Below, one piece after another: positions 1 to 8,301 of a DNA stretch of 64,000 nt. This DNA comes from Streptomyces sp. NBC_00670 (GTDB lineage Bacteria; Actinomycetota; Actinomycetes; Streptomycetales; Streptomycetaceae): assembly GCF_036226765.1 (NCBI RefSeq), contig NZ_CP109017.1, positions 124,001 to 188,000 of the forward strand, read 5' to 3'. The notes under the pieces were generated by a model. That model was not told where the DNA came from and ran no database searches. It saw only the letters and a list, made by a program, of their open reading frames with translations. Numbering within the stretch: position 1 is the first letter of the stretch; every line of letters begins with the position of its first letter. Both the position numbers and the translations under genes were made by a program.

Positions 1-197
1 GCGCCGCCCGCATCACCGTCATCGACGCACGCGGCCGGCGGGTCGCCCAGACGTACACGGAGGACGGCGACTACGGGCTCCGGCTACGGCCGGGCTCCCA
101 CACCCTGGTCGTCTCGGCCACCGGCCACCCCCCGCGCGCCGAGTCCGTCATGGTGCGGAGCACACGGAACGGCCGGCGGCTGGACGTCCGCCTGTAG
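1..197 (+). CDS. C-terminal fragment with carboxypeptidase-regulatory-like beta-sandwich
   Basis: Reading in the frame that ends at the TAG at 195-197, the last 64 residues are present and the start lies left of the window. The sequence (ITVIDARGRRVAQTYT, then GDYGLRL, then LVVSATGHPPR) has the alternating strand pattern of the CarboxypepD_reg / Cna-B type beta-sandwich. These domains decorate surface proteins, and in streptomycetes they also occur at the C-termini of some large membrane proteins. The upstream part cannot be seen, so the parent protein is unknown. Downstream the gene faces the PIG-L gene convergently across two strong hairpins. Confidence 0.6.
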   Translation, partial: AARITVIDARGRRVAQTYTEDGDYGLRLRPGSHTLVVSATGHPPRAESVMVRSTRNGRRLDVRL

Positions 198-287
198 ACG
201 GGGGACGGTGCCGAGCCGACCGCGGACGTGTGGGCGACTTCGGTGTGGTGGGAGGAGCACCGGAGCCGGGTGGAACGTGCGACTCGG

Positions 288-329
288 GAAGCCGGCCGGC
301 GCGCGGGGGCGGAGGCGCCGGCCGGCTTC
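288..329. terminator. Inverted-repeat hairpin between convergent genes
   Basis: Bases 288-302 (GAAGCCGGCCGGCGC) are exactly reverse-complementary to 315-329, giving a 15-bp stem with a 12-nt loop. It lies between two genes that converge, so it is probably a bidirectional rho-independent-like terminator without a U tract, as is common in Streptomyces. Confidence 0.65.
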
Positions 330-349
330 ATCCTGAGGCACGTGCGGGG

Positions 350-375
350 CCGTCTGCCCGCCGGCGGGCAGACGG
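350..375. terminator. 26-bp perfect palindrome, probable bidirectional terminator
   Basis: Bases 350-362 (CCGTCTGCCCGCC) are followed at once by their exact reverse complement at 363-375. Part of the right arm is repeated just downstream (GGCAGACGGG). It lies about 18 bases past the stop codon of the PIG-L gene and is the second hairpin in this convergent gap. Confidence 0.65.
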
Positions 376-392
376 GCAGACGGGTGGACGGG

Positions 393-1226
393 TCAGCGCA
401 GGCCGGCGAAGAGGTCGTTCTCCGGCAGGGTCGCGCCGGTGGTGTCCCGGACGCGCAGGAACGTCTCGACGCCCATCAGTTCGCCGAACCTCTCCTTGCC
501 CATCCTGAGGAAGAAGATGTTCTCGCCCTGGCTGGCGTGCGCGGCCAGGGCGTCGTACTTCTGGTCGCTGAACCCGGTCGCGTCGACCCACGTGGTGATC
601 TCGTCGTCGGGGAGGCCGATCTCGGCCATCGCGGCGGCCTCGGCCGGGTCCGGCTCGGGCATGTCCTCACCGAACTCGCGCATGATCTCGCCGAACCGCC
701 GCATCCCCGAGCGGGGCATCGTCGTCCAGTACACCTTCGGCACCGGCCCGGCTATCTCCAGTGCCGCCATCGTGATGCGGTGGGCCTGGATGTGGTCGGG
801 GTGACCGTAGAAGCCGTTCTCGTCATAGGTGACGACCACGTCGGGGCGGTACTGCCGCATGAGGTCCGCGAGCCGGGCCGCGCCCTCCTGCACCGGGGTC
901 CGCCAGAAGGATCCGGGGGCGTCGTTGGTCGCCCAGCCCATCATCCCGGAGTCGGCGTAGTCCAGCATCTCCAGATCGCTGATCTTCAGGACCTCGCAGC
1001 TCGCCTCGAGTTCCTTGCGGCGCATCAGGGCGACCGCCGCCGGGTCGTGGCCGGGATCGCCCGGCTTGACGCCTCCCGGTCCGTCACCGCAACCGCCGTC
1101 GGTACACGTCACGAGAACCGTGCGGATGCCTTCCGCCGCGTACCGCGCGAGGACGCCTCCGGTGCCGGTGGCCTCGTCGTCGGGGTGGGCGTGTACTGCC
1201 ATGAGCGTCAAGGGCCGGTCGGCCAT
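393..1226 (-). CDS. PIG-L / LmbE family deacetylase (mycothiol Mca/MshB-like)
   Basis: A 277-residue zinc amidohydrolase of the LmbE/PIG-L family. The metal-binding motif AHPDDE is at residues 13-18 and the second histidine motif GHPDH at 141-145. Actinobacterial members remove N-acetyl or N-acyl groups from glucosaminyl-inositol (MshB) or from mycothiol S-conjugates (Mca); others act in antibiotic tailoring. The long acidic C-terminal half resembles the Mca branch, but I cannot assign the substrate. The ATG at 1226 was chosen because AGGAGG lies 7 bases upstream; the frame stays open further upstream without a better site. The gene is followed by convergent terminators and appears monocistronic. 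Confidence 0.85.
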   Translation of the reverse strand: MADRPLTLMAVHAHPDDEATGTGGVLARYAAEGIRTVLVTCTDGGCGDGPGGVKPGDPGHDPAAVALMRRKELEASCEVLKISDLEMLDYADSGMMGWATNDAPGSFWRTPVQEGAARLADLMRQYRPDVVVTYDENGFYGHPDHIQAHRITMAALEIAGPVPKVYWTTMPRSGMRRFGEIMREFGEDMPEPDPAEAAAMAEIGLPDDEITTWVDATGFSDQKYDALAAHASQGENIFFLRMGKERFGELMGVETFLRVRDTTGATLPENDLFAGLR

Positions 1227-1458
1227 GGAAACAGTCCTCCTGCGATCGCGCAAAAAATGCGTACTGGTCCGAGTGTGCGGCGGGCGTGCCGCGGGTTCCT
1301 GCGGGGATCGGACCCTGTGGAAACGGACAACCACGTGGTCTGCGTGGTTCCCGCCCGTGCGGCGCCGGCCCCCCGCCGGTGCAACAGCACCGACGGGACC
1401 GACTGTTCCCGGGGCGGCGGCCGGTCCTTACGGATCTCGGCGTCCGACGTGAACGAGG

Positions 1459-2895
1459 TTACAGGGGCGGGTTGTTGGAGTCCTCGCGGCGTGTCGGCGC
1501 GTCGGGGGGAGCGAGATCGCCGGTGGACGAGGGGTCGTCGGCGAGCGGAAGATCGCCGACGTGCGGAAGGTCGCGCTCACGGCGCATCGGGCTCATGGCC
1601 AGGACGAGCCAGCTGGGCGCGACGACACCTGTCGTGATCCACATGGCCGGTCGGTACCCCACGGCGTCGCCGAGCAGCCCGCCGAGCACGGAGCCGAGCG
1701 GGATGGTGCTGTGGTTGATCACCGCGGCCGTGGCCACGACCCGGCCGAGCAGGTGCGGCGGGCAGTAGCTCTGCCGAAAGCTGCCGACCACGACATTGGC
1801 CACGGAGACGCCGGTCCCGACGAGGAAGGATCCCGCCGCGAACAGCAGCATCCCCGGCCCGGCGGTGGTCATCGGCAGGAGCAGCGCGAACGGTGCGGTG
1901 GCGAGTTGCAGAAGAAGCAGTCCGCGCCCGGTGCCGATGCGCCGGCTCACCCTGGTGGCCGCGACCGCGCCGACGATGCCGCCGGCGCTGCCGCTGGTCA
2001 GCAGCAGCCCGACCATGGCCGGGTCCAGTCCGACGGCGCGAACCAGGAACACGACCTGAACCGCCTGGTACCCCATCAGCGCCATGTTCACGACGGCGCC
2101 CCAGGTGACCATCGGCCGCAGGTACCGGTCCCGGCCCACGAAGCCGAGCCCTTCGACGATCTGCCGTCGCAGCGGTGGCCGGTCCGCGCCGGGGGCGTGG
2201 ACCGGTTCGGCCACCCGGATGCGCGTGAGGCAGAAGGCGGAGACCAGAAAGGTCGCCGCGTCGGCCACGAGCGCGGCGACCGCGCCGAAGGCCTGGACGA
2301 GCACCCCCGCCGCCCCCGGCCCGGCGAGCTGCGCGGCGGCCTCGCCGCCCTGCAGCCTGGCGTTTCCCTCCAGCAGGCCCCGGCCGTCGAGCACGATCCG
2401 TATGTACGAGTGGTAGGCGGTGTGGAAACACACCGCCGCGGTACCGCAGAGCAGCGCGACGACGGCCATGTGCGCGAGGGTGAGCGCGCCGCACCACGCC
2501 GCCAGGGGGACGCTCGTCAGCGCCGCGGCGGACACCAGATCGCAGGCGATCATCAGTGGCCGTTTCCGCACGCGGTCCACCCACGCGCCCACGGGCAGCC
2601 CCACCAGCAGCCAGGGCACCCACACCGCCCCGGCGAGCAGGCCGACGGCGGTGGAGTCGGCGTGCAACGTCACCACCGCGATCAGCGGCACGGACACCAC
2701 GGTGATGCTGCTGCCCAGTCCGCTGACGGTCTGGCCGATCCAGAGCGACCGGAAGTCGGGGTGGACGAGTCGCGCCGCCCGGCGGGTCGGGGTGCGGTCC
2801 GGGGTGTCATGCGTCGGGGCCACGGAGGAATCATGCCGCGACCTCCCGGTCCGCCGCGCACGTCCGCTGTACGCCGCCGAGTTGCGCGGCGGCAC
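1459..2895 (-). CDS. MFS transporter (EntS/MFS_3-like exporter)
   Basis: A protein of about 478 residues with roughly 12 hydrophobic segments. It opens with the family signature FRSLWIGQTVSGLGSS and carries an MFS loop-2/3-type motif (GAWVDRVRKRPLM). The MFS_3 group exports small molecules such as siderophores, macrolides or other drugs by proton antiport. The GTG at 2895 lies 4 bases after the TAA of the upstream SDR gene, so the two are probably co-transcribed. A GTG at 2823, just before the conserved region, is an alternative start. The SDR is divergent from a TetR repressor, which suggests an inducible detoxification/efflux unit. Confidence 0.85.
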   Translation of the reverse strand: MPPRNSAAYSGRARRTGRSRHDSSVAPTHDTPDRTPTRRAARLVHPDFRSLWIGQTVSGLGSSITVVSVPLIAVVTLHADSTAVGLLAGAVWVPWLLVGLPVGAWVDRVRKRPLMIACDLVSAAALTSVPLAAWCGALTLAHMAVVALLCGTAAVCFHTAYHSYIRIVLDGRGLLEGNARLQGGEAAAQLAGPGAAGVLVQAFGAVAALVADAATFLVSAFCLTRIRVAEPVHAPGADRPPLRRQIVEGLGFVGRDRYLRPMVTWGAVVNMALMGYQAVQVVFLVRAVGLDPAMVGLLLTSGSAGGIVGAVAATRVSRRIGTGRGLLLLQLATAPFALLLPMTTAGPGMLLFAAGSFLVGTGVSVANVVVGSFRQSYCPPHLLGRVVATAAVINHSTIPLGSVLGGLLGDAVGYRPAMWITTGVVAPSWLVLAMSPMRRERDLPHVGDLPLADDPSSTGDLAPPDAPTRREDSNNPPL

Positions 2896-2899
2896 CCCC

Positions 2900-3829
2900 T
2901 TACGCGGGCGCCTCGTCCGGCGGGAACGCGGCCGGGTACGGCTCTGCGAAGTCGGCCGAGCGGCTCACCTTTTCCCAGGTGGCCGCTTCGGCGAGTTGGC
3001 GGCGGGAGTAGTCCTGCGCCATCTCCACGGCGTTGACGCCGAGCAGCAGGTGCGAGGGGGGATTGTCGCGACCGGCCGCGTCGACGATGATCCGCGCGGC
3101 GCGCTGCGGGTCGCCGGCCGCTCCGGCGTCGTTCTGCCGTACGCGCCGGTTCATCAGGCCGACGGTCTCCTCGTACGGTGCGGGGATGTCCCGCACGGTC
3201 ATCGAGGAGCCGGCCCAGTCCGTGGCGAAGCCGCTCGGTTCGACGACCATGACGCGCACTCCGAAGGGCGCCGTCTCCGCGGCGAGCACCCGGGAGAAGC
3301 CGTCCACGGCGAACTTGGCGGCCTGGTAGGACGCGATGCCGGGCGAGCCGCCCACGCGGCCGCCGACCGAGGAGATCTGCACGACCGTCCCGGAGCCCTG
3401 GGCGCGCAGGGCCGGCAGGGCGGCCCTGGTGACGTGGTAGACACCCCAGAAGTTGGTCTCGAACTGGGTGCGGAAGTCGTCGTCGTCCGTGGTCTCGACG
3501 GGCGAGACGTTGGCGTACCCGGCGTTGTTGACGAGCACGTCGATGCGTCCGTAGTGGCCGAGCACCGTGTCGACGACCGTCCGTGTGGCGGCGCCGTCGG
3601 TGACGTCGAGCGGAAGCGCGAGGACCCGGTCCTCGCCGTACTTCCGTACGAGATCGTCCAGTTGCTCCGGCCGGCGGGCGGTGGCGGCGACGAGGTCGCC
3701 CGCGTCGAGCGCGGCGGTGACCAGGGCGCGGCCGAGGCCGCGGGAGGAGCCGGTGACGAACCAGACCCGCGCAGCGGGGGCGCTCCCTTGCTGTCGTTCC
3801 TGTCGCTCTTGTCGTTCCTGAGGTTCCAT
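2900..3829 (-). CDS. Short-chain dehydrogenase/reductase
   Basis: A classical SDR of 309 residues: nucleotide-binding TGSSRGLG at residues 26-33, NNAG at 101-104 and the catalytic YQAAK at 168-172, preceded by an ISS serine motif. The substrate is unknown; this ketoreductase-like branch commonly pairs with TetR regulators. The N-terminus carries an unusual in-frame Glu-Arg-Gln repeat encoded by a 9-base tandem repeat near 3790-3825, so the true start could lie downstream of it. It is divergent from the TetR gene with an operator between them, and it leads the MFS gene by 4 bases. Confidence 0.85.
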   Translation of the reverse strand: MEPQERQERQERQQGSAPAARVWFVTGSSRGLGRALVTAALDAGDLVAATARRPEQLDDLVRKYGEDRVLALPLDVTDGAATRTVVDTVLGHYGRIDVLVNNAGYANVSPVETTDDDDFRTQFETNFWGVYHVTRAALPALRAQGSGTVVQISSVGGRVGGSPGIASYQAAKFAVDGFSRVLAAETAPFGVRVMVVEPSGFATDWAGSSMTVRDIPAPYEETVGLMNRRVRQNDAGAAGDPQRAARIIVDAAGRDNPPSHLLLGVNAVEMAQDYSRRQLAEAATWEKVSRSADFAEPYPAAFPPDEAPA

Positions 3830-3846
3830 ACCATTAGTGAAACACC

Positions 3847-3873
3847 GTTGCGTTAATAGTGCAACAGCGTTGC
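3847..3873. promoter_or_regulatory. Putative TetR operator, GTTGC/GCAAC inverted repeats
   Basis: In the 58-base gap between the divergent SDR and TetR genes, GTTGC at 3847-3851 pairs with GCAAC at 3861-3865. That GCAAC also pairs with GTTGC at 3869-3873 (GCAACAGCGTTGC). The AT-rich TTAATAG between them looks like part of a promoter. The arrangement is typical of a TetR repressor controlling itself and the divergent operon. Confidence 0.55.
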
Positions 3874-3887
3874 TCTACGATGGGGCG

Positions 3888-4550
3888 ATGACCGCGTCCG
3901 GATTCCAGCGCGCCCGCAGCGCACAGGCCAAGCAGCAGCGCGAAGCGGCGATCCTCGAGGCGGCCCGCGCGCTCGGCGCCGAGCGCGGGATCAGGGAGAT
4001 CACCCTCACCGACATCGCCGCCGCCGTGGGCATGCACAAGTCCGCGCTGCTGCGCTACTTCGAGACGCGGGAGCAGATCTTCCTCAGGATCACCGCCGAG
4101 GGGTGGCGGGAGTGGTCCGCGGAGCTGTGCGGCCGGCTGCGTGAGCTGCCGCACGCCGGGCCGGAGGGCGTCGGCGAGGTGCTCGCGGCCACGCTGGCGG
4201 CCCGGCCGCTGTTCTGCGACCTGCTCGCCCAGGCGCCCCTCAACCTGGAACGGAACGTGTCGGTGGAGTCGGTGCGCGCCTTCAAGCTCGTCACCCTCGA
4301 CGAGGTCGCACGGATCGGCGCGGAACTCGGCCGGCTGCTCGGCCTGGACGAGCAGCGGGCCGTCGATGTCATCGCGACGGCCACCAGCCTCGCCGGCGCC
4401 CTGTGGCAGATGGCGACGCCGGGCCCGCACATCCAGGCGCTCTACCGCGACGACCCCCGGCTCGCGCACGCCGTGGTGGAGGTGGAGCCCCGGCTGCGCC
4501 GGGTCCTGGGCGGCCTGCTCCGGGGGATCACCGGCGACGCGGACGCATAG
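3888..4550 (+). CDS. TetR family transcriptional regulator
   Basis: A 220-residue repressor. The N-terminal TetR helix-turn-helix spans about residues 20-65 (ITLTDIAAAVGMHKSALLRYF); the rest is a helical ligand/dimer domain. The ATG at 3888 was preferred over the in-frame ATG at 3837 because the latter would place the operator inside the coding region. It is divergent from the SDR-MFS operon and most likely represses it. The ligand cannot be inferred. It converges with the DUF5134 gene 54 bases downstream. Confidence 0.88.
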   Translation: MTASGFQRARSAQAKQQREAAILEAARALGAERGIREITLTDIAAAVGMHKSALLRYFETREQIFLRITAEGWREWSAELCGRLRELPHAGPEGVGEVLAATLAARPLFCDLLAQAPLNLERNVSVESVRAFKLVTLDEVARIGAELGRLLGLDEQRAVDVIATATSLAGALWQMATPGPHIQALYRDDPRLAHAVVEVEPRLRRVLGGLLRGITGDADA

Positions 4551-4604
4551 CGTGCCGCCGCCGCGCCGGAACCGGTGCGGCGGCCACGGGCCCGCCCTTC
4601 AGCG

Positions 4605-5294
4605 CTATCCGACGAGCAGTACGAACATCACCGCCATCCCCAGCGCCATGGCCGCATGGCAGCCGAGCCCGAGGGCGACGGCAGCGCCCTCGCCCGGCAC
4701 CCCGGCCGTCGTGACCGTTACGGCCGCCGCACCCGTCGCGCCCGGCCGGACCGCCGGGTCCAGGGCGCGGGCCCGGTCGAACGCACGGGCCAGCCAGACC
4801 AGGCCGAGCCCGGCGAACGCGGCGGCGAGGACGCCCGCCGCCAGCCTCGGCCCCGTACCGGTCAGGGTCATGGCGGCGAGCCCCGAGCCGTCGCCCATGT
4901 CCATGCCCTCCATGCTGCCCCCGCCGGAGCCGCCCGCCATCGCACCGGAGGAGGCCATCGCCGCCACCATCCAGGCCATGGCCGCCATCATCAGCACGTG
5001 TGGCCACGCGGCGAGCACCGCCCCGCGCCGGGTGCGGTCGCCGGGACGGAAGGGGGCGGCGGCGAGGAACCACAGCGCGCCCGCCGAGAAGAGCACGATC
5101 TGCGGTCCGGCCGACAGGTCCATGCCCCACGGCCAGGCCATCGCCGCCATCAGCGCGCTCATCGCCACGTGCAGCGCGTGGTCCACCCGCGCGGTGACGG
5201 CCGTCCCGGGCAGGACGGCCCGCCACACCCCGTGGGCGGCGGACACGGCGAACAGCAGGGTCAGGATCCAGCGCAGTCCGGTCGCCGCGATCAC
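4605..5294 (-). CDS. DUF5134 integral membrane protein, methionine/histidine-rich loop
   Basis: About 229 residues with six or so hydrophobic helices and histidine/methionine-rich segments (DHALHVAMSALMAAMAWPWGM, then a glycine/methionine loop with MEGMDMGDGS). This matches the DUF5134 family of actinobacterial membrane proteins, whose function is not established. The Met-rich loop is compatible with copper handling, but that is inference. The GTG start at 5294 overlaps the TGA of the upstream PepSY gene (GTGA), so the two are translationally coupled and probably work together. Confidence 0.75.
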   Translation of the reverse strand: MIAATGLRWILTLLFAVSAAHGVWRAVLPGTAVTARVDHALHVAMSALMAAMAWPWGMDLSAGPQIVLFSAGALWFLAAAPFRPGDRTRRGAVLAAWPHVLMMAAMAWMVAAMASSGAMAGGSGGGSMEGMDMGDGSGLAAMTLTGTGPRLAAGVLAAAFAGLGLVWLARAFDRARALDPAVRPGATGAAAVTVTTAGVPGEGAAVALGLGCHAAMALGMAVMFVLLVG

Positions 5295-6778
5295 GCCGTC
5301 ACCCCCGCCCGGCGCCGCCGCACCGCGCCCGCCGTCACGTCCACCAGGACGAACAGGAGCAGCGGCAGACCGAAGAACGGCACGTAGTAGCCGATGACCG
5401 CGGCCGCCACCACGAGGGGCGCGAGGACCCGGCCGGGCACCCGGCGCCAGGCCCCGCGCACCGGCGCGCGGCCGGCAGTGAGGCCCTGCGCGCGGGTCGG
5501 CCGGCGCAGCCACCACATGCGGTAACCCCACAGCGTCATCCCGATGACGCCGAGGGCGAGCAGCGCGAGGACGATCTGGTTGGCGAGGCCGAACAGCAGG
5601 CCCATGTGCGCGTTGATGCCCCAGGAGGTCATCTTGGCGAGCAGCGGGAAGTCGTCGAAGTCGAGCTCGTGCGTCACCTTCCCAGTGGCCGGGTCGACGG
5701 CGACCACGTCCTGTTGTTCGGGCCAGCTGCGGGTGTTCTCCTTCACGGTGTACGCGGAGTCCGCGTCGGCGGGCGGGGTGACGACGAGTACGCCGACCAG
5801 CCCGGCGTCACGGGCCGAGGCGACGACCGCGTCGATGCCGACGTCCTCGCGCCCGTCTCCCCCGCCCTGCTCCGCGCCGGTGGCGGCGGGCAGCACCGTG
5901 GAGACCGAGGGCGTGCTGCCGCCCAGGGAGTCCTGGATCCGCCCGATACTGGCGCCCGCGTGCGCGGACCAGGTCAGGCCGGTCGCGGAGAGGGCGAGCA
6001 GGCCGGCGGAGGCCCACAGGCCGACCGCGCCGTGCCAGGAGAGCGTGCGCCGACGGCCCTTGGGACCCCCTCGGGGCAGCAGCAGACGGCGCAGCCGCTT
6101 GCGGTTGCGTGCGGTGCCGGCCCACAGGGCGAGACCGCCGAGCACCTCGACCCACAGCCAACTCGCGGCGATCTCACTGTAGTTGCGGCCGAAGTCGCCC
6201 AGGTGCAGATTGCGGTGCAGATCGTCGAGCCAGGCCCGGGCGGGCAGCCACTGGCCGAACGTCCGCAGTTCGCCGAGGACTTCGCCGTCGTACGGGTCGA
6301 CGAAGGCGGTGAGCGTGTAGCCCGCGGGCAGGCCGTCCTTGTCGAAGGTGACGCGGGTGGAGTCGGTGGGCCCGGCGCCCTTCGTGACGGACACCAGGGT
6401 GCCGCCGGGCACCGCCCGCCGCGCGGCGGCCACTTGGGCGGCGAGCGGCTCGGCGCTGCCGTGGGGCGTCACCTTCAGCTCGTGGTCGTAAAGGATCGAC
6501 TCGACCTGTGGCGTGACGGTGTAGGCGAGTCCCGTGACGGCGGCGACGAGGATGAACGGGCCGATGAGGACACCGGCGTAGAAGTGCAGCCGCAGCAGCA
6601 GGGGCCGCAGCCCGCTCCACGGTCCCGGCACGGCGGGCGCGGGCGCGGGAACCGGTTCCCCGGCCGACCGCGGCGACGGCGGTACGTCGGCATCAAGACC
6701 GACGGGAGCCCGCGCCTCCGGTACGGGCTCCGCCTCCGGCGCGGCCCCCACCCCCGGCTGTGTCCCTGTCTCGGGCAT
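5291..6778 (-). CDS. PepSY-associated transmembrane protein
   Basis: A 495-residue membrane protein. After a Pro/Glu-rich N-terminal tail (about 60 residues) comes the family opening LRLHFYAGVLIGPFILVAAVTG, a first helix followed by extracytoplasmic PepSY-like segments, a second helix, another extracytoplasmic region and C-terminal helices. Such PiuB/PepSY proteins are linked to ferric-siderophore reduction or metal uptake in other bacteria. The ATG at 6778 has GGAGAGGAG upstream. It overlaps the start of the DUF5134 gene by 4 bases. A GTGACC-GG-GGTCAC palindrome lies about 100 bases upstream. Confidence 0.85.
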   Translation of the reverse strand: MPETGTQPGVGAAPEAEPVPEARAPVGLDADVPPSPRSAGEPVPAPAPAVPGPWSGLRPLLLRLHFYAGVLIGPFILVAAVTGLAYTVTPQVESILYDHELKVTPHGSAEPLAAQVAAARRAVPGGTLVSVTKGAGPTDSTRVTFDKDGLPAGYTLTAFVDPYDGEVLGELRTFGQWLPARAWLDDLHRNLHLGDFGRNYSEIAASWLWVEVLGGLALWAGTARNRKRLRRLLLPRGGPKGRRRTLSWHGAVGLWASAGLLALSATGLTWSAHAGASIGRIQDSLGGSTPSVSTVLPAATGAEQGGGDGREDVGIDAVVASARDAGLVGVLVVTPPADADSAYTVKENTRSWPEQQDVVAVDPATGKVTHELDFDDFPLLAKMTSWGINAHMGLLFGLANQIVLALLALGVIGMTLWGYRMWWLRRPTRAQGLTAGRAPVRGAWRRVPGRVLAPLVVAAAVIGYYVPFFGLPLLLFVLVDVTAGAVRRRRAGVTA

Positions 6779-6874
6779 CCGCGACTCCTCTCCCCACCGC
6801 TGCCGCGGCCGACCGTTTCGGCGACGGCAGCACAGGAGTCGGAGCGGCAAGGGAGGAAGTTCCCGGTGCCACAT

Positions 6875-6888
6875 GTGACCGGGGTCAC
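6875..6888. promoter_or_regulatory. 14-bp palindrome upstream of the PepSY operon
   Basis: GTGACCGGGGTCAC forms a 6-2-6 inverted repeat in the 126-base gap between the DinB-family gene and the PepSY gene. It may be a regulator site for the PepSY-DUF5134 operon; no cognate regulator is adjacent. Confidence 0.3.
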
Positions 6889-6904
6889 GTCCGCCGGAGC
6901 GCCG

Positions 6905-7597
6905 TCAGCCGAGGATGAGCGGCAGGTGGGCGGCGAGGCCGGACAGCGCGGCCGTCTCGGCGTCGGTCGGTGTGCGACGCCCGGTGCCGATCAGCAGGGC
7001 GTCCTTGTCGGAGAACCGGGCGGGAAACGGGGCCCCGGCGATCCGCTCCAGCAGGGCGCGCGCCGCGGCGAGGGCTTCGGCGGGCGGCTCGGCGGCCGAC
7101 GGCAGGTGCGCGATGAGGTCGAGGTGGTGCAGGGTCCATTCGAGTACGTACGCGGAGAGGTAGTCGCCGACGGTCAGTACCTTCTCCTGGGTGCTGACGC
7201 GGAGGGCGGGGTCGGCCAGTCGCGCGGCCCGGCCCGCGGCGGAACCCACGTCGTCCAGGTGGAACGTCAGCCATCGCGGCGGACCGTACGCGGCGGCCAG
7301 CCGCGGGATCAGCGCGTCGAGGGGGTCCTCGCCGGTCGGCGGCTCGTCCAGGAGGGTCCAGTAGGTGACCGCGTCCGCGGTCGGTTCGGTCCCGCTGGGC
7401 GTGACGAGGGTGATCAGCACGTCCTGGGCGTCGATGACGAGGTGGCAGACCAGGTCCCGCACACGCCACCCGGCACAGCCGGACGGCCGCTCGAAGTCCT
7501 CCTCCGACAGTTCGGCGACCGCCGCGAGCAGTGCTGTCCAGGAGCGCGAGAAGAGATCCATCAGGGCACGGTAGGTCGGCCCCGGAGTGACGGACAA
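6905..7597 (-). CDS. Maleylpyruvate isomerase-type, DinB-like mycothiol-dependent protein
   Basis: A 230-residue DinB-fold protein of the mycothiol maleylpyruvate isomerase N-terminal group. Characteristic blocks are LSEEDFERPSGCAGWRVRDLVCHLV (residues about 30-55, whose His contributes to the metal site) and YVLEWTLHHLDL near 160. Proteins of this group use mycothiol or bacillithiol with a metal ion for isomerase or transferase reactions, but most have no proven substrate. It is divergent from the GntR gene with only 23 bases between starts, so promoters overlap and the regulator could affect it. Confidence 0.75.
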   Translation of the reverse strand: MSVTPGPTYRALMDLFSRSWTALLAAVAELSEEDFERPSGCAGWRVRDLVCHLVIDAQDVLITLVTPSGTEPTADAVTYWTLLDEPPTGEDPLDALIPRLAAAYGPPRWLTFHLDDVGSAAGRAARLADPALRVSTQEKVLTVGDYLSAYVLEWTLHHLDLIAHLPSAAEPPAEALAAARALLERIAGAPFPARFSDKDALLIGTGRRTPTDAETAALSGLAAHLPLILG

Positions 7598-7620
7598 GCG
7601 GACCGGACGCCGGACTTAGA

Positions 7621-8301
7621 GTGGGCCGCATGGCGGTCACCGACGCGGCTATTCTCAAGATCAAGGAAATGATCGTCTCGGGCGAGCTGTCGCCCGGGTC
7701 CCGGCTGCCTCCCGAGAAGGAGCTGAGCGAGGCGCTCGGGCTCTCGCGCAACTCGCTGCGGGAGGCCGTCAAGGCACTGGAGGTCATCCGCGTGCTGGAC
7801 GTGCGGCGCGGTGACGGGACCTACGTCACCAGTCTCGAACCGCGGCTGCTGCTTGAGGCCATGTCCTTCGTCGTCGACCTCCACCAGGACGATTCGGTCC
7901 TGGAGGTCCTCGCGGTACGGCGGATGCTCGAACCGCAGGTGGCCGCGCTGGCGTGCCGCTCGATCACCGACGAGCGGCTGGCCGCGATCGAGCGGCGGCT
8001 CGCGGACGTCGGTGCGGACGCCGACGTGGAGACCCTGGTCGCCCACGACATCGCGTTCCACCACGCGATCGCCGAGGCGACCGGCAACGCCTATCTGACG
8101 AGTCTCCTCGACTCCCTGTCCGGCGACACCGTCCGCGCCCGCATCTGGCGCGGCATCACCGAGGGCGGTTCGGTCGCCCGCACGATCGACGAGCACCGCG
8201 GCATCCTGGACGCCCTGCGGCACCGGAACGCGGAACTCGCCCAGGCGCTGATGTTCGTCCATGTCTGCGGTGTGGAGCACTGGCTCCGCAGGGCCCGCTG
8301 A
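7621..8301 (+). CDS. GntR family (FadR subfamily) regulator, probable fucose-island repressor
   Basis: A 226-residue one-component regulator. The winged helix lies at about residues 15-70 (ELSEALGLSRNSLREAVKAL), followed by an FCD ligand domain with the conserved Asp and His metal ligands (for example AHDIAFHHAIAEATGN). FCD proteins typically sense carboxylates, fitting L-fuconate or a later acid. The GTG at 7621 or the ATG at 7630 could start it. The next gene, a fuconolactonase, begins at the last base of its stop codon (TGATG). Probable targets are the ATCC/GGAT and TCCGGAATCCG motifs in the divergent 11418-11553 promoter. Confidence 0.88.
   Translation: MGRMAVTDAAILKIKEMIVSGELSPGSRLPPEKELSEALGLSRNSLREAVKALEVIRVLDVRRGDGTYVTSLEPRLLLEAMSFVVDLHQDDSVLEVLAVRRMLEPQVAALACRSITDERLAAIERRLADVGADADVETLVAHDIAFHHAIAEATGNAYLTSLLDSLSGDTVRARIWRGITEGGSVARTIDEHRGILDALRHRNAELAQALMFVHVCGVEHWLRRAR

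Noticed and set aside
1227..1458. Possible small gene between PIG-L and MFS genes
   Set aside because: Open frames there have no ribosome site or family resemblance; treated as a promoter/leader gap.
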